Source of the DNA: Eunapius fragilis
Lineage: Eukaryota; Porifera; Demospongiae; Spongillida; Spongillidae
Direction of reading: 5' to 3'
DNA length: 64,000 nt
Assembly (NCBI GenBank): GCA_963681505.1
Contig: OY811978.1
Span: 4,310,230 to 4,374,229, forward strand
The notes under the pieces were generated by a model. That model worked only from the letters and a program-made list of their open reading frames with translations, had not been told where the DNA came from and did no database searches. A program made the position numbers and the translations under genes. Shown here one piece after another: positions 36,393 to 48,677 of this stretch (positions are counted from its first letter, which is position 1; each line of letters opens with the position of its first letter).

Positions 36393-39300
36393 ATGGTCAT
36401 TCCAGCGTTCCACAACTGTATGCATACTTTAATGTATACAATTATTGGACATGTAATCCTACAAGGTATGTTATTGTGTGTGACAATATTGGAAATGGTG
36501 AGCATGTACAGTACGTGAAATGGGCAGTAGCTGAACATGAACCAAACACAGGCTTTCTATAGATACATCATGCTTTTTAAAAAACAGAAAACTGTATATA
36601 TGTGTGTCTCAATTTGTGATTCCAGCATAAAATTTGGAATGCAGATAATAGTAGTATGGTACAAAGGGTTGCAAAGTAAAAATAGAACACCACTGAGTCC
36701 AAATAATGCAGTTGTATATCATATGTCATGCAAACTGATTTAATGGACCCTTCTCATATAAGGTAAGGTTTGTGAAACATATCCTACTTGAACTCATACA
36801 GTCGTGGCTGCCCCGGATGTAGTCATTACTTGGTTGTGGTGCATGTACTATCAATTTCCCCATAAGGGTCTGTTGTTGTGCATGTTGTAATCGTTATGTG
36901 TTTTGAGTCCTATTTAAAAGCTCTATGGTATTTTATATTATCTGCATATTTATAGGCTATAGGATAAAATAGATCAAAAACGACCAGACCATAATACTAT
37001 TCAGTGAAGAGATAGCTCATTTGCTGGCATTTTGACAACATAGGCAATGTCATATGCTTTGGGGGTACATACCAATTAAACAGTTGGTCAATTCATTATT
37101 TACTGCATTTCTAGAGAACATTCACATATTTAACAACATCAGATGCTTCAAGAGTTTGTCCAGCTAAGTTGCATGCCTAATAATCACTTGGTTCGGTCTC
37201 ACTTCACTTCTACATATCTAATAATCAAATACTGACACATCTTCCCTTCATCTCAGGTACATGCCAACAGTTCACTCTCAGTTACCCACCTAAGGGTACC
37301 TACTCATGTCCTGGAAGCAACATTACATACACCTGTGTTCTTTGCTCAAGACTTGCTGGTGTGACCACAGTATGGAATGGATTAGCCTTTAACTGTCCCT
37401 CCACTGGAAACCAAATATCACTCCACCAGAAGACAAATGGAGTAGTTGCTCCAACTACTAGCAGATTGTGTGGCAAATTCTCTGCTGTGACAACAAATGT
37501 CTCCACTGATGGATATTGCTACACATCTGTCCTCACCATTCCTGCTGTTCAGGGTCTGAATGGGACCACAGTTATGTGTATAGATGGGCTTAATGGAGCT
37601 GATGTGGGAAATGATACTGTCGTTGTGAAGTTGGCAGGTAAATTTGAAATTTTTTATATTATTTTCAAAGTAGTGCAATGTTCATGCGTTGACCTGTGCC
37701 TGTTCAACACCTATTGGTTGCCCATTGTCACTGAGTAATGCTATATTGTATTGATGTCCCTCCCCACCTTCTCCTCCCAGTATCTCCTGGTCCTGTTGGG
37801 AACATGAGAGTAATCAATACATCTGTGAACCAGCTAACAGTCACCTGGGCCCCTTCCACTACTGGTGGTGTTCCTACCAGCTACAATGTCAGTATCAATG
37901 ACAGCAGTAGTCCTGTGGTCATACCTGATAATGGATCATCACTGTACACCCACACCTTCACTGGACTGATCAGTGACACACACTACACTGTATCAGTGGT
38001 GGCCATCAACTGTGCTGGAACCAGCAATGTGACATCAGAAATAGAATCAACAGGTGATTATTTCTATAAAAACAATTTTTACTTCCATATGTTTTTCCAT
38101 ATGCGTGTTTTTAGATTATGTGCATGTGTTTGAGCATGTGTTTGTGTGTGTATTTCACAAAATGAGCGCTCTAATCATTACCACAGTGGCACAGCCTCCA
38201 AACCATAACAGTATCAGTGCTATGTTTATTCAGAATAGTACCAAGACCCTCCCCCTTCTGTACATCATTTGGACACCTGTGGTAGGCAATAATGTGTCAC
38301 ATGACCCAGTGATGAACCTTTGGTCACCTCCAGGGAGGCAGTGTGACCATGTACACAGTGAGGGTTGTTGGTGATGGTACCTTTGTTGGTAAAGGCACCA
38401 CTAACTGTACCACTTCATCATGTCTTTATGTCCAAGAAATCTCTACCTTTGCCACCAGTTATGTCATCTTTGTTGCTTCCATAAATGGAGATGGAGATGT
38501 GGGTACCGAGACTTCTACCATTATCAACGGTTAGTGTGGTATGAGTGGTTAGTGTGGTATGAGTAACAGATAATCAATTACCACAGTAAAATCAAAATTT
38601 GGACATTCTGGAAATTTTTAATCCTTTATAATACTGCCAGATGTTTTCAATTTTTGCAATACGTACTTAATGCCTGGATGAGTAGGTCTTTTGTCCCATG
38701 TTTTGAGTTGCCATTCTATTGATACCTCTGAAATTGCCACTAAGCATAATGTATAACAAACAAATCAATATTTATTTTTGTAGTCATCAACAACATCACT
38801 GTGGTGAACTATGGTGTTTCCAATGCATCCATTCAATGCTCATTTCGGGACAACCAGTCTCTCTACTGCTTAGTGTGCTGCAGTACTGATCCAACAGCTC
38901 CTCCTAACTCAAGTGTATACAACATCTCCTCTACCAGAGGCACAGAGGTGACTGTTGACCTTGATGGCCTCACCAGTGGTCAGACTTACTACTGCAAGGC
39001 AGCAGCTACCAACAACAATTCCAGTCCTTACAACTGCACCTTCCCTGGGTTTGGTGGTGTTAATGTGTTCGTTACCTTCACTGCAATGCCATCATCAACA
39101 AAGGCACCAGTCCAAGGTAATAATCATTTAATACTTGTGTTGTATTTTTTTCATGCGCATATTTTTATTGATGTGGTACTTCTTTCAGGTATGTTATGCT
39201 GCTGTTATTAACTATATAATGAAAACCACATCTATCGGTAGACCAGAAGGTGATAATCATACTTGCTACTCTCCTTCCAACTATCACTGTGGTGGTAACC

Positions 39301-39705
39301 ATAACCATCCTGGTGCTCTCTGTGATTTGTGTCCAGAAGAAAAGAAAAGGTTTTGGTGATATATGGAAAATTTATATGTGATTAATCTATGATTTATTTA
39401 CCCCACCAAAGTAAACATTTTTCATACAGGAAGCATATCTGAAAGGTTAGTATTGCGATGCAAAAGTGTATGTGCGTGATGTGTTAAACTATATCAGCAG
39501 CTAGGAATATCTGTAAGCCTTGTATAAATTTACTCATGAATTGCAGTTACATAATATGTCTCACAGCAAAATTTACTTTACTTCCAGGCATCACATGCCC
39601 CCCTCATGTGACATTTATACACTGTATCGAGATAGAACCTTATCACAGACCCCAGTCAATAATATGGATAGGACCGCCCAGGTGCTACAACCAAGAGGGT
39701 TATAG
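36393..39705 (+). CDS. Receptor gene D: SP-Ig-FN3x3-TM, short tail
   Basis: Exons: 36393-36465 (signal peptide), 37257-37637 (Ig), 37781-38053 (FN3-1), 38187-38281 and 38334-38529 (FN3-2, 52-nt intron), 38784-39116 (FN3-3), 39242-39349 (TM), 39430-39445 (16-nt microexon) and 39588-39705 (tail). The spliced length is 1593 nt, a codon multiple encoding 530 aa. The Ig exon is almost identical to B, with the same 12-nt deficit against C and E. The tail reads DIYTLYRDRTLS, so the YEEV motif is lost, and it stops at 39703-39705. As in B, the stalk exon, tail exons 2-5 and 38-bp repeats are absent. The stop positions of B and D differ, so the final truncations arose separately on an already shortened gene. 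A receptor with little signalling tail, or a decoy, is a reasonable inference. Confidence 0.82.
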
Positions 39706-40170
39706 ATCAATGGATGTATCATGACCACGTGGACAATTCAACATACTATTTTTAAAAACAGTGCCCAGGCACTGAAATCCATTAGTAAGAACTCATATTG
39801 CTGGTATTGCTTGTGCTTTGTAAAAATAGTTGCCAATAATCCTCCATTTATCCATAGAAACTTGTCAAGCCCTGCAGGCACACGTGCTAACTCCTGCACT
39901 AAGCTGTGATGAAAACATTTTCTTCAATATAGCAGATACAATATTGCAAGGAAAAAGTTGGGAAGACAAATGAATGAACAGACTTGGCTGTTATATGTTG
40001 TAATCGTGATAAAATACAGGTCTGTTTCATATCACTCATTCATTGATGCTTGTATCCTTCCATTTTATACCACTATTGCCTTTGCAATCCTATATCTATA
40101 CGACTTTTTTGAAGAGAAATGTTTTTTTTCTTCTTTTGTGGAATTTTAATTACTATAGAGTCATCAATGG
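39706..40170. other. D-E spacer, duplicate of 12388-12830
   Basis: Shares gtgcccaggcactgaaat and tcaatggaaacaccag with the B-C spacer. It contains no further tail exon of gene D. Confidence 0.6.
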
Positions 40171-40460
40171 AAACACCAGGAATAAAGACATTATCTATGA
40201 AAACGTTGGTGACATATAGGATTGGAAGATAATAGTGGTGTAAAAAAAGGAAGGAAACAATGGTCAAATAATAAGGGAAAATGCAATTGTCTTATTTTAC
40301 ACACAAACAACTCAATGTCCTATAAATATGCGACTGAAATATAAGACAATTACATTTTCCCTTATTATTTGACCCTTGATTCCTTCCTTTTTATACCACT
40401 ATTGCTTTCCAATCCTTTGTCACCAACTTTGTCATAGACATTGCTTTTATTCCCTGTTTC
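40171..40460. mobile_element. Hairpin MITE copy 3
   Basis: Long inverted repeat with arms carrying the family signature acgttggtgacatataggat. It lies at ggaaacaccag, whereas the B-C twin (12800-12820) runs uninterrupted, so this copy inserted after the duplication. Confidence 0.75.
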
Positions 40461-40734
40461 ATACATCATTAATTTCTTCATGAGATGTTTATACAAGCGA
40501 GGTTCATACATGCCATTGCCTTTTTGATGGTTGTTTTGTAGGTTTGTTATAAGACCCCTACTGACAGCAGTGCGTCATCTTTTGAGCACGCTTTGCGACT
40601 GGGGATATCCAGGTCTCGTATTAGCAAATCTGACAGTTTTAATACCGTTATTATGAACTGAAATATAAATAATGCAGGCAACTGTGATGTAGGTCACAGG
40701 AGGTATGTGGGTGATCTAGACCATATTGGAGGTT

Positions 40735-41470
40735 TGTGCATAAAGCAACCAAGTTCTACTTCACGAACTATTGCTCCATAGGTGTGTTTCTTGTCCTGCC
40801 GAAGACAATGATAGCAACGTCATGCATAGATTCATTCAAATCACTTGGCAAAAGGATTGTTTAAAGACTAGCCAGAATTCTGACTGTTGAAACCCACAAA
40901 ATTCTATGCAAGATGTTTACATCATCACCATATTAAATTTGTACAAAAAACTCTCGTGCTAAAGGCAGCTCTAATGTTGCCGCATTCTTCAGTAAGCAAT
41001 GTTGCAGTGATAATGTGTTGGATGCATATACATGTTCAACAATAAAATCTTTTGCCACCTGCAAACATAGTTGGAAAGAAGAGAATGAAATGTGGGCTGA
41101 TCAAGAGAATATCTAAATGTTCCCTGATGTAAGGTAAAGCCAAGGTACTGAATTGGTAGCATTGAAATCCAGGTGTAAGCACCAACTTCCCTGGCGAATT
41201 CCATTGTTATATTTTGGCAAACAAGTTTGTCTGTGACTATTTCAGATTCATTTGACGGTGATCATTCACTATGCTATGATTTTATAACTATCTGCTGCAT
41301 GTCAAAAGATGCATACAAAATATAATCACGATGGCAAAAGCTAGGTGGAGGCCAAATGTGTCTTGATTTCCTGTCATAATTGGTTGGTAAAGGTTTCCTC
41401 CGCTGCCATATGCTTGCAGGATGCACGTCCGTCCCAACTGCTGACACTTGCATGCATGGTTAGAGTAGCG
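40735..41470 (-). mobile_element. LINE ORF2 C-terminal fragment, paralog of 15420-16200
   Basis: The minus strand has VGAYTWISMLPIQYLGFTL and HQGTFRYSL, the same LINE family and same orientation as in the B-C spacer. Broken. Confidence 0.68.
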
Positions 41471-42046
41471 CTGTGGGTCTTCAATTTGGCATACCCACTC
41501 ATGCTAGCTGGAGAGTAGGGATAACTGGTAATGTCACTTTCTTGTTCGCTCCAACGTGCCCACTATATAGCTAGCAATAAACACATGATCGATAGCGCAA
41601 ATATCATGCAGTGCTTTGTAACTTACGAACACGTGCGTTAGAAAGCATTCGTCGATCTCTACACATGAAGATAGAAGCAGCTATAATACGCGCAACAAAG
41701 AATATAATAACCAGTCGGAGTATTCAGAAGTGGTACAGCACAAAAAAAAAGCCAAAGTAAAAAAAGTGATCAAATCAGGAATTGATTTCACATATGACTG
41801 AAGACCTACATTCTGATGCAAACTGTTTAAAGAGAGTCGGATCTATATTTAAAGACCGTATCTTCTGAGGTTTGAAAGGGGCACCCTATTCAAACCGAAC
41901 CAAGATTTCTCATTTAGGCAACCTTTTCAGATCTATTGTGTAGTTCCTTTATCTGCATGTATGAATGATGTTTGGGACCATTACTGTTAACTTAAAACCG
42001 TATCCGTAGGCAAAATTTTAGTGCAGCCACGGCGTAATTTTCCGCA
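41471..42046. other. D-E spacer with empty site for the LTR element
   Basis: It matches 16140-16326 joined to 18888-19310. ACGTG occurs once at 41631-41635, where the B-C copy carries the LTR element between two ACGTG copies. Confidence 0.7.
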
Positions 42047-42201
42047 TTTATAGAGCAAAAATAAAATTTAAATAAGAATTGGAACACCAAGAAGGAAAAA
42101 ATAAAAAGTAGCTTAAGACCTTTGTCAAAGACTGCGGATGTTTCATTACATGTGAATCGTTAATTGGACGTTCGTTTCAACTCGTATCTGGAATTAAAGG
42201 A
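42047..42201 (+). promoter_or_regulatory. Putative promoter and noncoding 5' exon of gene E
   Basis: A TTTATAGAGC element near 42047 and the gactgcggatgtttcatta block precede a donor GTAAGTAC at 42202, only 0.5 kb before the signal-peptide exon. It is paralogous to the block upstream of C. Confidence 0.33.
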
Positions 42202-42202
42202 G

Positions 42203-42714
42203 TAAGTACAGCCAATTTGTCGTATACATACAAGGCGTTGTATAATGAATGCGGCCTATATCCAGCGTGATTTTCATGGTTTAAGCATGCATTTTATTCA
42301 CCGGGGGAAAAAATTCATGTTTCACAAGAGCTAATACAACAAATTGATCGCTCTCTGGGTTGGGGGGGGGGGGGGGGGGGGGAGATGTTAGGAACCGTAA
42401 TTTTTATTAAGCAACAAAAGAAAAACACGTCTGTGCGCAATGAATTTTTCAAAAGCTGTCAAAAACCAAACCGATTTTCAATTGCTATAACGAATGCTTA
42501 ATATGGAAACACGGTAACGAGTAGAACAACTTATATAATTCCAAATATTATTTGCAAATCAATACACGGGCCGGATATTCACATGAACACGCATTCATGA
42601 TTTAAGTGCACTATTTGGCAGAAGAAAGGGAGGGAGAGAATGAGGGGGAGAGAAGGAGGGAGTGAAGTTAAGTTTAGTCTTTAACTTAATTGTACGTTCC
42701 AATACACAGCCCAG
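42203..42714. other. Inferred intron of gene E
   Basis: It matches 19445-19887 plus 20371-20506, without the SET-like block. It contains a 21-nt poly-G at 42362-42382 (22 nt at 19569-19590 in the twin). Confidence 0.5.
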
Positions 42715-44380
42715 ATGGTCATAACAGAGTTCCACAAATGTGTACATACTTTAATGTATACAATTATTGGACATCTAATCTTGCAAGGTATGTTCAAATA
42801 AAATGGAGAACTCAATAGATGTATGCATATGTATGCACGGAGATTAGTTATTGAACATAGAATAACTGAACCTGGACCAACATGTTGCTTTTTTTAAGTG
42901 CAGCATGAGTATACATGGTTTTGAGGTCATTTCAATATAGCATAGCTATTATACGTAATGCTATGCTAGTGCTGCAGTGTTTTACATTTCAGCTTTGCAC
43001 AGCATCAATAAATGACATGTTATGTACTTTCAGTACTTATATTTTATTGTCTTATGTGATGTATTCATAGTAACAGTATACATATTAATAACCACACACA
43101 ATACAAACAATTACAGCTTAAACACTTTTAATACTATAACAATTCTGAAATATCCTACACCTTTGCAGTTAGTAGGATATTCTGACTTAAAGCCAATAGA
43201 TTTCATGTTGATACATTGTTTGCATATGGATCTATTTGTTCGTCACCTTTTTATTTGTTGGTGCTAGACAATGTGTGCAATGTCACACATACAGCAGTTA
43301 CTTATAGAGTGGGAAGATGTACTAATTAAACAAATGGTATATCTCCCCACCCTCAAGTGGACAATCCATTCTATTTCTAAGTAACAGTATGTATCTACTG
43401 GCAACACTCATGTCCACATTTAAATTCGAGATTTTGTGTAGCATACATGAATGGCTAATAATAGTTTGGTCTTGTCTATCCCACTTTCTCTCCCTCACCT
43501 CTTTTACCTGATCCCAGGTACATGCCAACAGTTCACACTCAGTTACCCACCTATGGGTGCCTACTCATGTCCTGGAAGCAACATTACATACACCTGTGTT
43601 CTCTGCTCAACCCTTCGTGGTGTGACCACAGTCTGGACAGGATCAGCTGTACAGTGTCCCTCCACTGGAAGCCAAGTAGCTAACCAACTTTCTCTTTACC
43701 AGAAGTCAAATGGAGTAGTTTATCCAACTGCTACTGAATCATGTGGCAATCTCTCTGCAGTGACAACAAATGTCTCCACTGATGGATATTGCTACACATC
43801 TGTCCTCACCATTCCTGCTGTTCAGGGTCTGAATGGGACCACAGTTATGTGTGTAGATGGTTTTACTGGAGCTATGGTGGGAAATGATACTTTGATGGTG
43901 ACAATTGTGGGTGAGTCATGTGCAATTGTGCAAATCATAAGATTGAAATACACAGTAGGGTTTCTATTTAAAAGTTTGGACTCAACTCAATCACCATGCA
44001 TAAATATTGGTTCGGAAAAATGTAAGGCATTAAGGACTGATAAAGTGATCTAACTCTTTCAGTGTCTCCTGGTTCTGTTGGAAACATGCAAGTAATATCT
44101 GTGACCCAGCTAATAGTGATCTGGACCCCTCCCACTACTGGTGGTGTTCCTACCAGCTACAATGTCAGTATCAATGACAACAATAGTCCTGTGGTCATAC
44201 CTGATAATGGATCATCACTGTACACCCACACCTTCACTGGACTGATCAGTGACACGCTCCATACTGTATCAGTAGTGGCCATCAACTGTGCTGGAACCAG
44301 CAATGTGACATCAGAAACAAAATTTACAGGTGATTATGTCACATTAAAATAAAACATGTTTAGCAAAATTTAGCTTCTGT

Positions 44381-44425
<45 letters not shown>

Positions 44426-47225
44426 CACGCAGTGTGTGTTCTGATCCTTACCTCCATCAAACCATTACTTCTATTCTCAGTGGCACAGCCTCCAAACAGT
44501 AACAGTATCAGTGCTATGTTTATTGTGGATAGTACCGAGACCCTCCCCCTTCTGTACATCATGTGGACACCTGTGGTAGGCAATAATGTGTCACATGACC
44601 CAGTGATGAACCTTTGGTCACCTCCAGGGAGGCAGTGTGACAATGTACACAGTGAGGGTTATTGGTGATGGTACCTCTGTTGGTGAAGGCACCATTAACT
44701 GTACCACTTCAACATGTCTCTATGTCCAAGAAATCACTACCTTTGCCACCAGTTATGTCATTCTTATTGCTTCCATAAATGGAGATGGAGATGTGGGTAC
44801 AGAAACTAGTGCCATTATCAATGGTTAGGAAGTTACTTAGTGAATGCATTTCAAAAATTGACATTGGTTCTGTCAGACAACAATTAATTAAACCAATTTC
44901 CAATTGGCAATTGCTATATGTTATGATGGAACGAACAATGATTTTAACACAGAATACCAACTCGTTTTTATGGCATGCACATGCCAAAATATAAAAAATC
45001 ATTTTTTTTTAGTATTCTATTCTAATCACCAATTTTCTGCATTGAGTCAATATTAACAAGTAAGTTCTTGCCCAATGCTTCCAATGGGCATTATGAATGT
45101 TGTATTTGAAGAAATGTACACAATGCAGATTTATTGCCACTATCAACTCAAATGAAAATAATTGGGACAGTGTCCAGCAAAATCACCCTTCTGAATAGTT
45201 TTTCAAGTTTTCAAATTTTTTCATTTTCCGTGAACTCCAAGTGCTTCTATCTAATGATCCTTACACATCCTAAATTGGACTATCCATCATAAAGTTATCA
45301 GGCACTGAATTTATAATTATTCATACATTTCAATACAAGCGTTACTTTTCTTTTGCTTGTCCTGGAAAATTTGATAAAGTATGATAAGGGTGATTTTGCT
45401 GCACACTGTTCTAATTGTCACAAAATTGTTTACAGTCATCAGCAATATCACAGTGGTGAACTATGGTGTTTCCAATGCATCCATTCAATGCTCATTTTGG
45501 GACAACCAGTCTCTCTACTGCTTAGTGTGCTGCAGTACTGATCCAACAGCTCCTCCTAACTCAAGTGTGTACAACATCTCCTCTACCAGAGGCACAGAGG
45601 TGACTGTTGACCTTGATGGCCTTGCCAGTGGTCAGACTTACTACTGCAAGGCAGCAGCTACCAACATCAATTCCAGTCCTTACAACTGCACCTTCCCAGG
45701 GTTTGGTGGTGTTAATGTGTTCATCAGCTTTACTACAATGCTAGCAATACAGGACACACCAGACATAGGTAAAACTTTGGGTATGAAGACTTCAATACCT
45801 GTATCATAAATAATTCAAATGCACACATTACCTCTTTTGTTCACACCAGTTTCTAAGGTGCCTGCTACAGGTATTGTGGCTGCTACATGTTCCTCGCATA
45901 AAATGACAACTTCATCTGTTGGCAGATCAGGTGGTGATAATCCTACTTGCCACACTTCTCCCTACTACCGCTGTGGTGGTGACCATCATGGTACTCGCAG
46001 TCGTTTATGTCAAGAAGATGAGAAAAGGTTTTGCTAATACCTGAATACCTCCTTGTGTATAATCCACATATGTGATGCACACACCGCCTCCCTAAACTAT
46101 AGGTGGTTCAAAAAGGTGGGTTTATCGAATGCAACTCAAAGCAATCAGATGATGGCATCTGTATTGCACATGTGTAAATCTCATTGCCTAAATTAATTTG
46201 CAATTATCCATGTATGTTTTACTTGTCTCCAGGCATCACACACCCACCTCATATGGTGTTAATGCAATGTATGAAGAAGTAACCTTACCACGGACCCCAG
46301 CTGATCATAAGGATGGGGGGATCCAGGCAGCTACAACCAAGATGGCTATGGATGGATATTCCACACCTGTCGACGTGGTAAAAAACATTGGTAGCACAGT
46401 ATTACAGCATACAATCTATTGTTACAGAGATCCCTGTATTTTGATTTCAAAATGGGCATTGAATAGGCTGTGAATAATTTTGATAAGTGCTTGTAACCAT
46501 TAAAAACAATGAAACCGATGCAATCTGCACATAAATATGTCAATTAAGTTTACTTTCACTTTCAGATGAAACCAGAGCCTTTTTACTGCATGGAACCAGG
46601 CACAGGGCACACGTATAGTCTCCTGGAAGACCCAAATCGTTCATCAAAGGGGTCAGAAAGCAAAGTAGTCCACAATACTGAATCACGAACCAAGTAAGTA
46701 CAGTGTATGTGTATGGAGATGTATTTGTGCAGTGAACTATAAAATATAGAGAGCTCAAACAAGGGTCACTGTTTTCTCAACACATGGGTGTGAAATATGT
46801 TGCGCATACATGACTGATATTGAATGATAAGCAAAGAGCAGCAGTGCCCATAGTAAATAATAGTAAATACAGTACATTTTGAACAACAGGATTATATGGC
46901 ATGTTCCTTCAAAGTTCTTATTAAGATTAGACAAATGTAAATTTACCCATGTATCTCACACCCCCTGTGGGAGGCTTCTGCCTGGGGATCTATATGGACT
47001 GCCTGTGACCTGAACAATTAGAAGGCGGGGCATCTGTTCATCCTGTTGAGGTGGAACATAAGGTATAAATACAGTTACAGCAATAACCGAGCTGCAGCAT
47101 GGGAATAATAGTGGTTTGGAGTATTGCCAAATAGTCCTTTGGTTGGTATTCTGATATGTGTGGTATAATACCTGTGCATGCAAACATCACTAGTACAACA
47201 CACACACACACACACACACACAACA

Positions 47226-47263
<38 letters not shown>

Positions 47264-48677
47264 CACACATGTGCACGAATGACGCTAACTCATGACATTC
47301 GGCAGCCACATTAGTGCAGCATACATTTGTCCTGTCATCAGTGATGGCCGCACTCTATCTGCAAAGGAAGCCTTCCACTATGAGGAACCAGGTGTGTGGA
47401 CTTGGGGGGACTCGGCGCACGTACATACACCACACATAAAATTGTGTACTGATGATTTTACAGTAATGGGCTGGGAACAATAGCTGCAGTATAGCATAAG
47501 GGTAGCAAAATGACATTGAGCACAGACATATATGCGATAATCATTAAATTTTTAAAAGAACACTTGATAAAGGAATGTACATGTAACCTGACATCATCAT
47601 GTGGTACTATCTTAAGTACCACAGCAAAATCCATCAGGAATATGGACTCTTCATTTCCATGTATTCATTTGCTCCCCCATGCAATTGGTGTACCTTCAAG
47701 TCCTGGCCCTGGTCCCTGAAGGTGACTATGCTCTGCCTGTAAACCATAAAGGAGTATGTAAGAAGACTGAAGCACCAGGAGAGTATGCATGTAAGCTGTA
47801 TGGTACATAGGTACTGGAGGTTAGTCATGTAAGCTGTATGGTACATAGGTGCTGGAGGTTAGTCATGTAAGCTGTATGGTACATAGGTACTGGAGGTTAG
47901 TCATGTAAGCCGTATGGTACATAGGTACTGGAGGTTAGTCATGTAAGCTGTATGGTACATAGGTACTGGAGGTTAGTCATGTAAGCTGTATGGTACATAG
48001 GTACTGGAGGTTAGTCATGTAAGCTGTATGGTACATAGGTACTGGAGGTTAGTCATGTAAGCTGTATGGTACATAGGTGCTGGAGGTTAGACATGTAAGC
48101 TGTATGGTACATAGGTACTGGAGGTTAGTCATGTAAGCTGTATGGTACATAGGTACTGGAGGTTAGTCATGTAAGCTGTATGGTACATAGGTACTGGAGG
48201 TTAGTCATGTAAGCTGTATGGTACATAGGTACTGGAGGTTAGTCATGTAAGCTGTATGGTACATAGGTACTGGAGGTTAGTCATGTAAGCTGTATGGTAC
48301 ATAGGTGCTGGAGGTTAGACATGTAAGCTGTATGGTACATAGGTACTGGAGGTTAGTCATGTAAGCCGTATGGTACATAGGTACTGGAGGTTAGCATGTA
48401 AGCTGTATGGTACATAGGTACTGGAGGTTAGTCATGTAAGCTGTATGGTACATATATACTGGAGGTTAGTCATGTAAGCTGTATGGTACATAGGTACTGG
48501 AGGTTAGTCATGTAAGCTGTATGGTACATAGGTACTGGAGGTTAGTCATGTAAGTTGTATGGTACATAGGTACTGGAGGTTAGTCATGTAAGCTGTATGG
48601 TACATAGGTACTGGAGGTTAGTCATAATCTGTGTCTGTACTTTAATGACATACGTATACATTGCAGCTGTTCTCTGA
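42715..48677 (+). CDS. Receptor gene E: intact SP-Ig-FN3x3-TM-long tyrosine tail
   Basis: This is the best-supported full gene. Exons: 42715-42787 (signal peptide), 43518-43910 (Ig), 44063-44329 (FN3-1, two codons shorter), 44481-44575 and 44628-44823 (FN3-2), 45436-45768 (FN3-3), 45850-45870 (stalk), 45926-46027 (TM), 46103-46115 (13-nt microexon), 46233-46377, 46566-46693, 47315-47391, 47701-47790 and 48667-48677. The sum is 1944 nt, encoding 647 aa plus stop. Rough residues: signal 1-24, Ig 25-155, FN3-1 156-244, FN3-2 245-341, FN3-3 342-452, TM 460-490, tail 494-647. Tail tyrosines occur in NAMYEEV (about 511), DGYSTP, HTYSLL, FHYEEP, GDYALP and the terminal GEYASVL. The product is expected to be a type I membrane receptor with SH2-docking sites; ligand and pathway are unknown. 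Confidence 0.87.
44381..44423. repeat. (GT)n microsatellite in gene E FN3-1/FN3-2 intron
   Basis: About 20 GT units. The same intron holds GT-rich tracts in B (10776-10830), C (22019-22053) and F (58623-58634), so the tract is an inherited, length-variable feature. Confidence 0.93.
47199..47269. repeat. (CA)n microsatellite in gene E tail intron
   Basis: A CA tract with a few CAACACT interruptions lies just before tail exon 3. Confidence 0.93.
47791..48627 (+). repeat. 38-bp minisatellite, about 22 units, last intron of gene E
   Basis: Same unit and same starting point (exactly at the donor after 47790) as in gene C, with a different copy number and its own variant units (for example GGTGCTGG variants). 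It ends about 40 bp before the acceptor of the final 11-nt exon. Confidence 0.96.
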
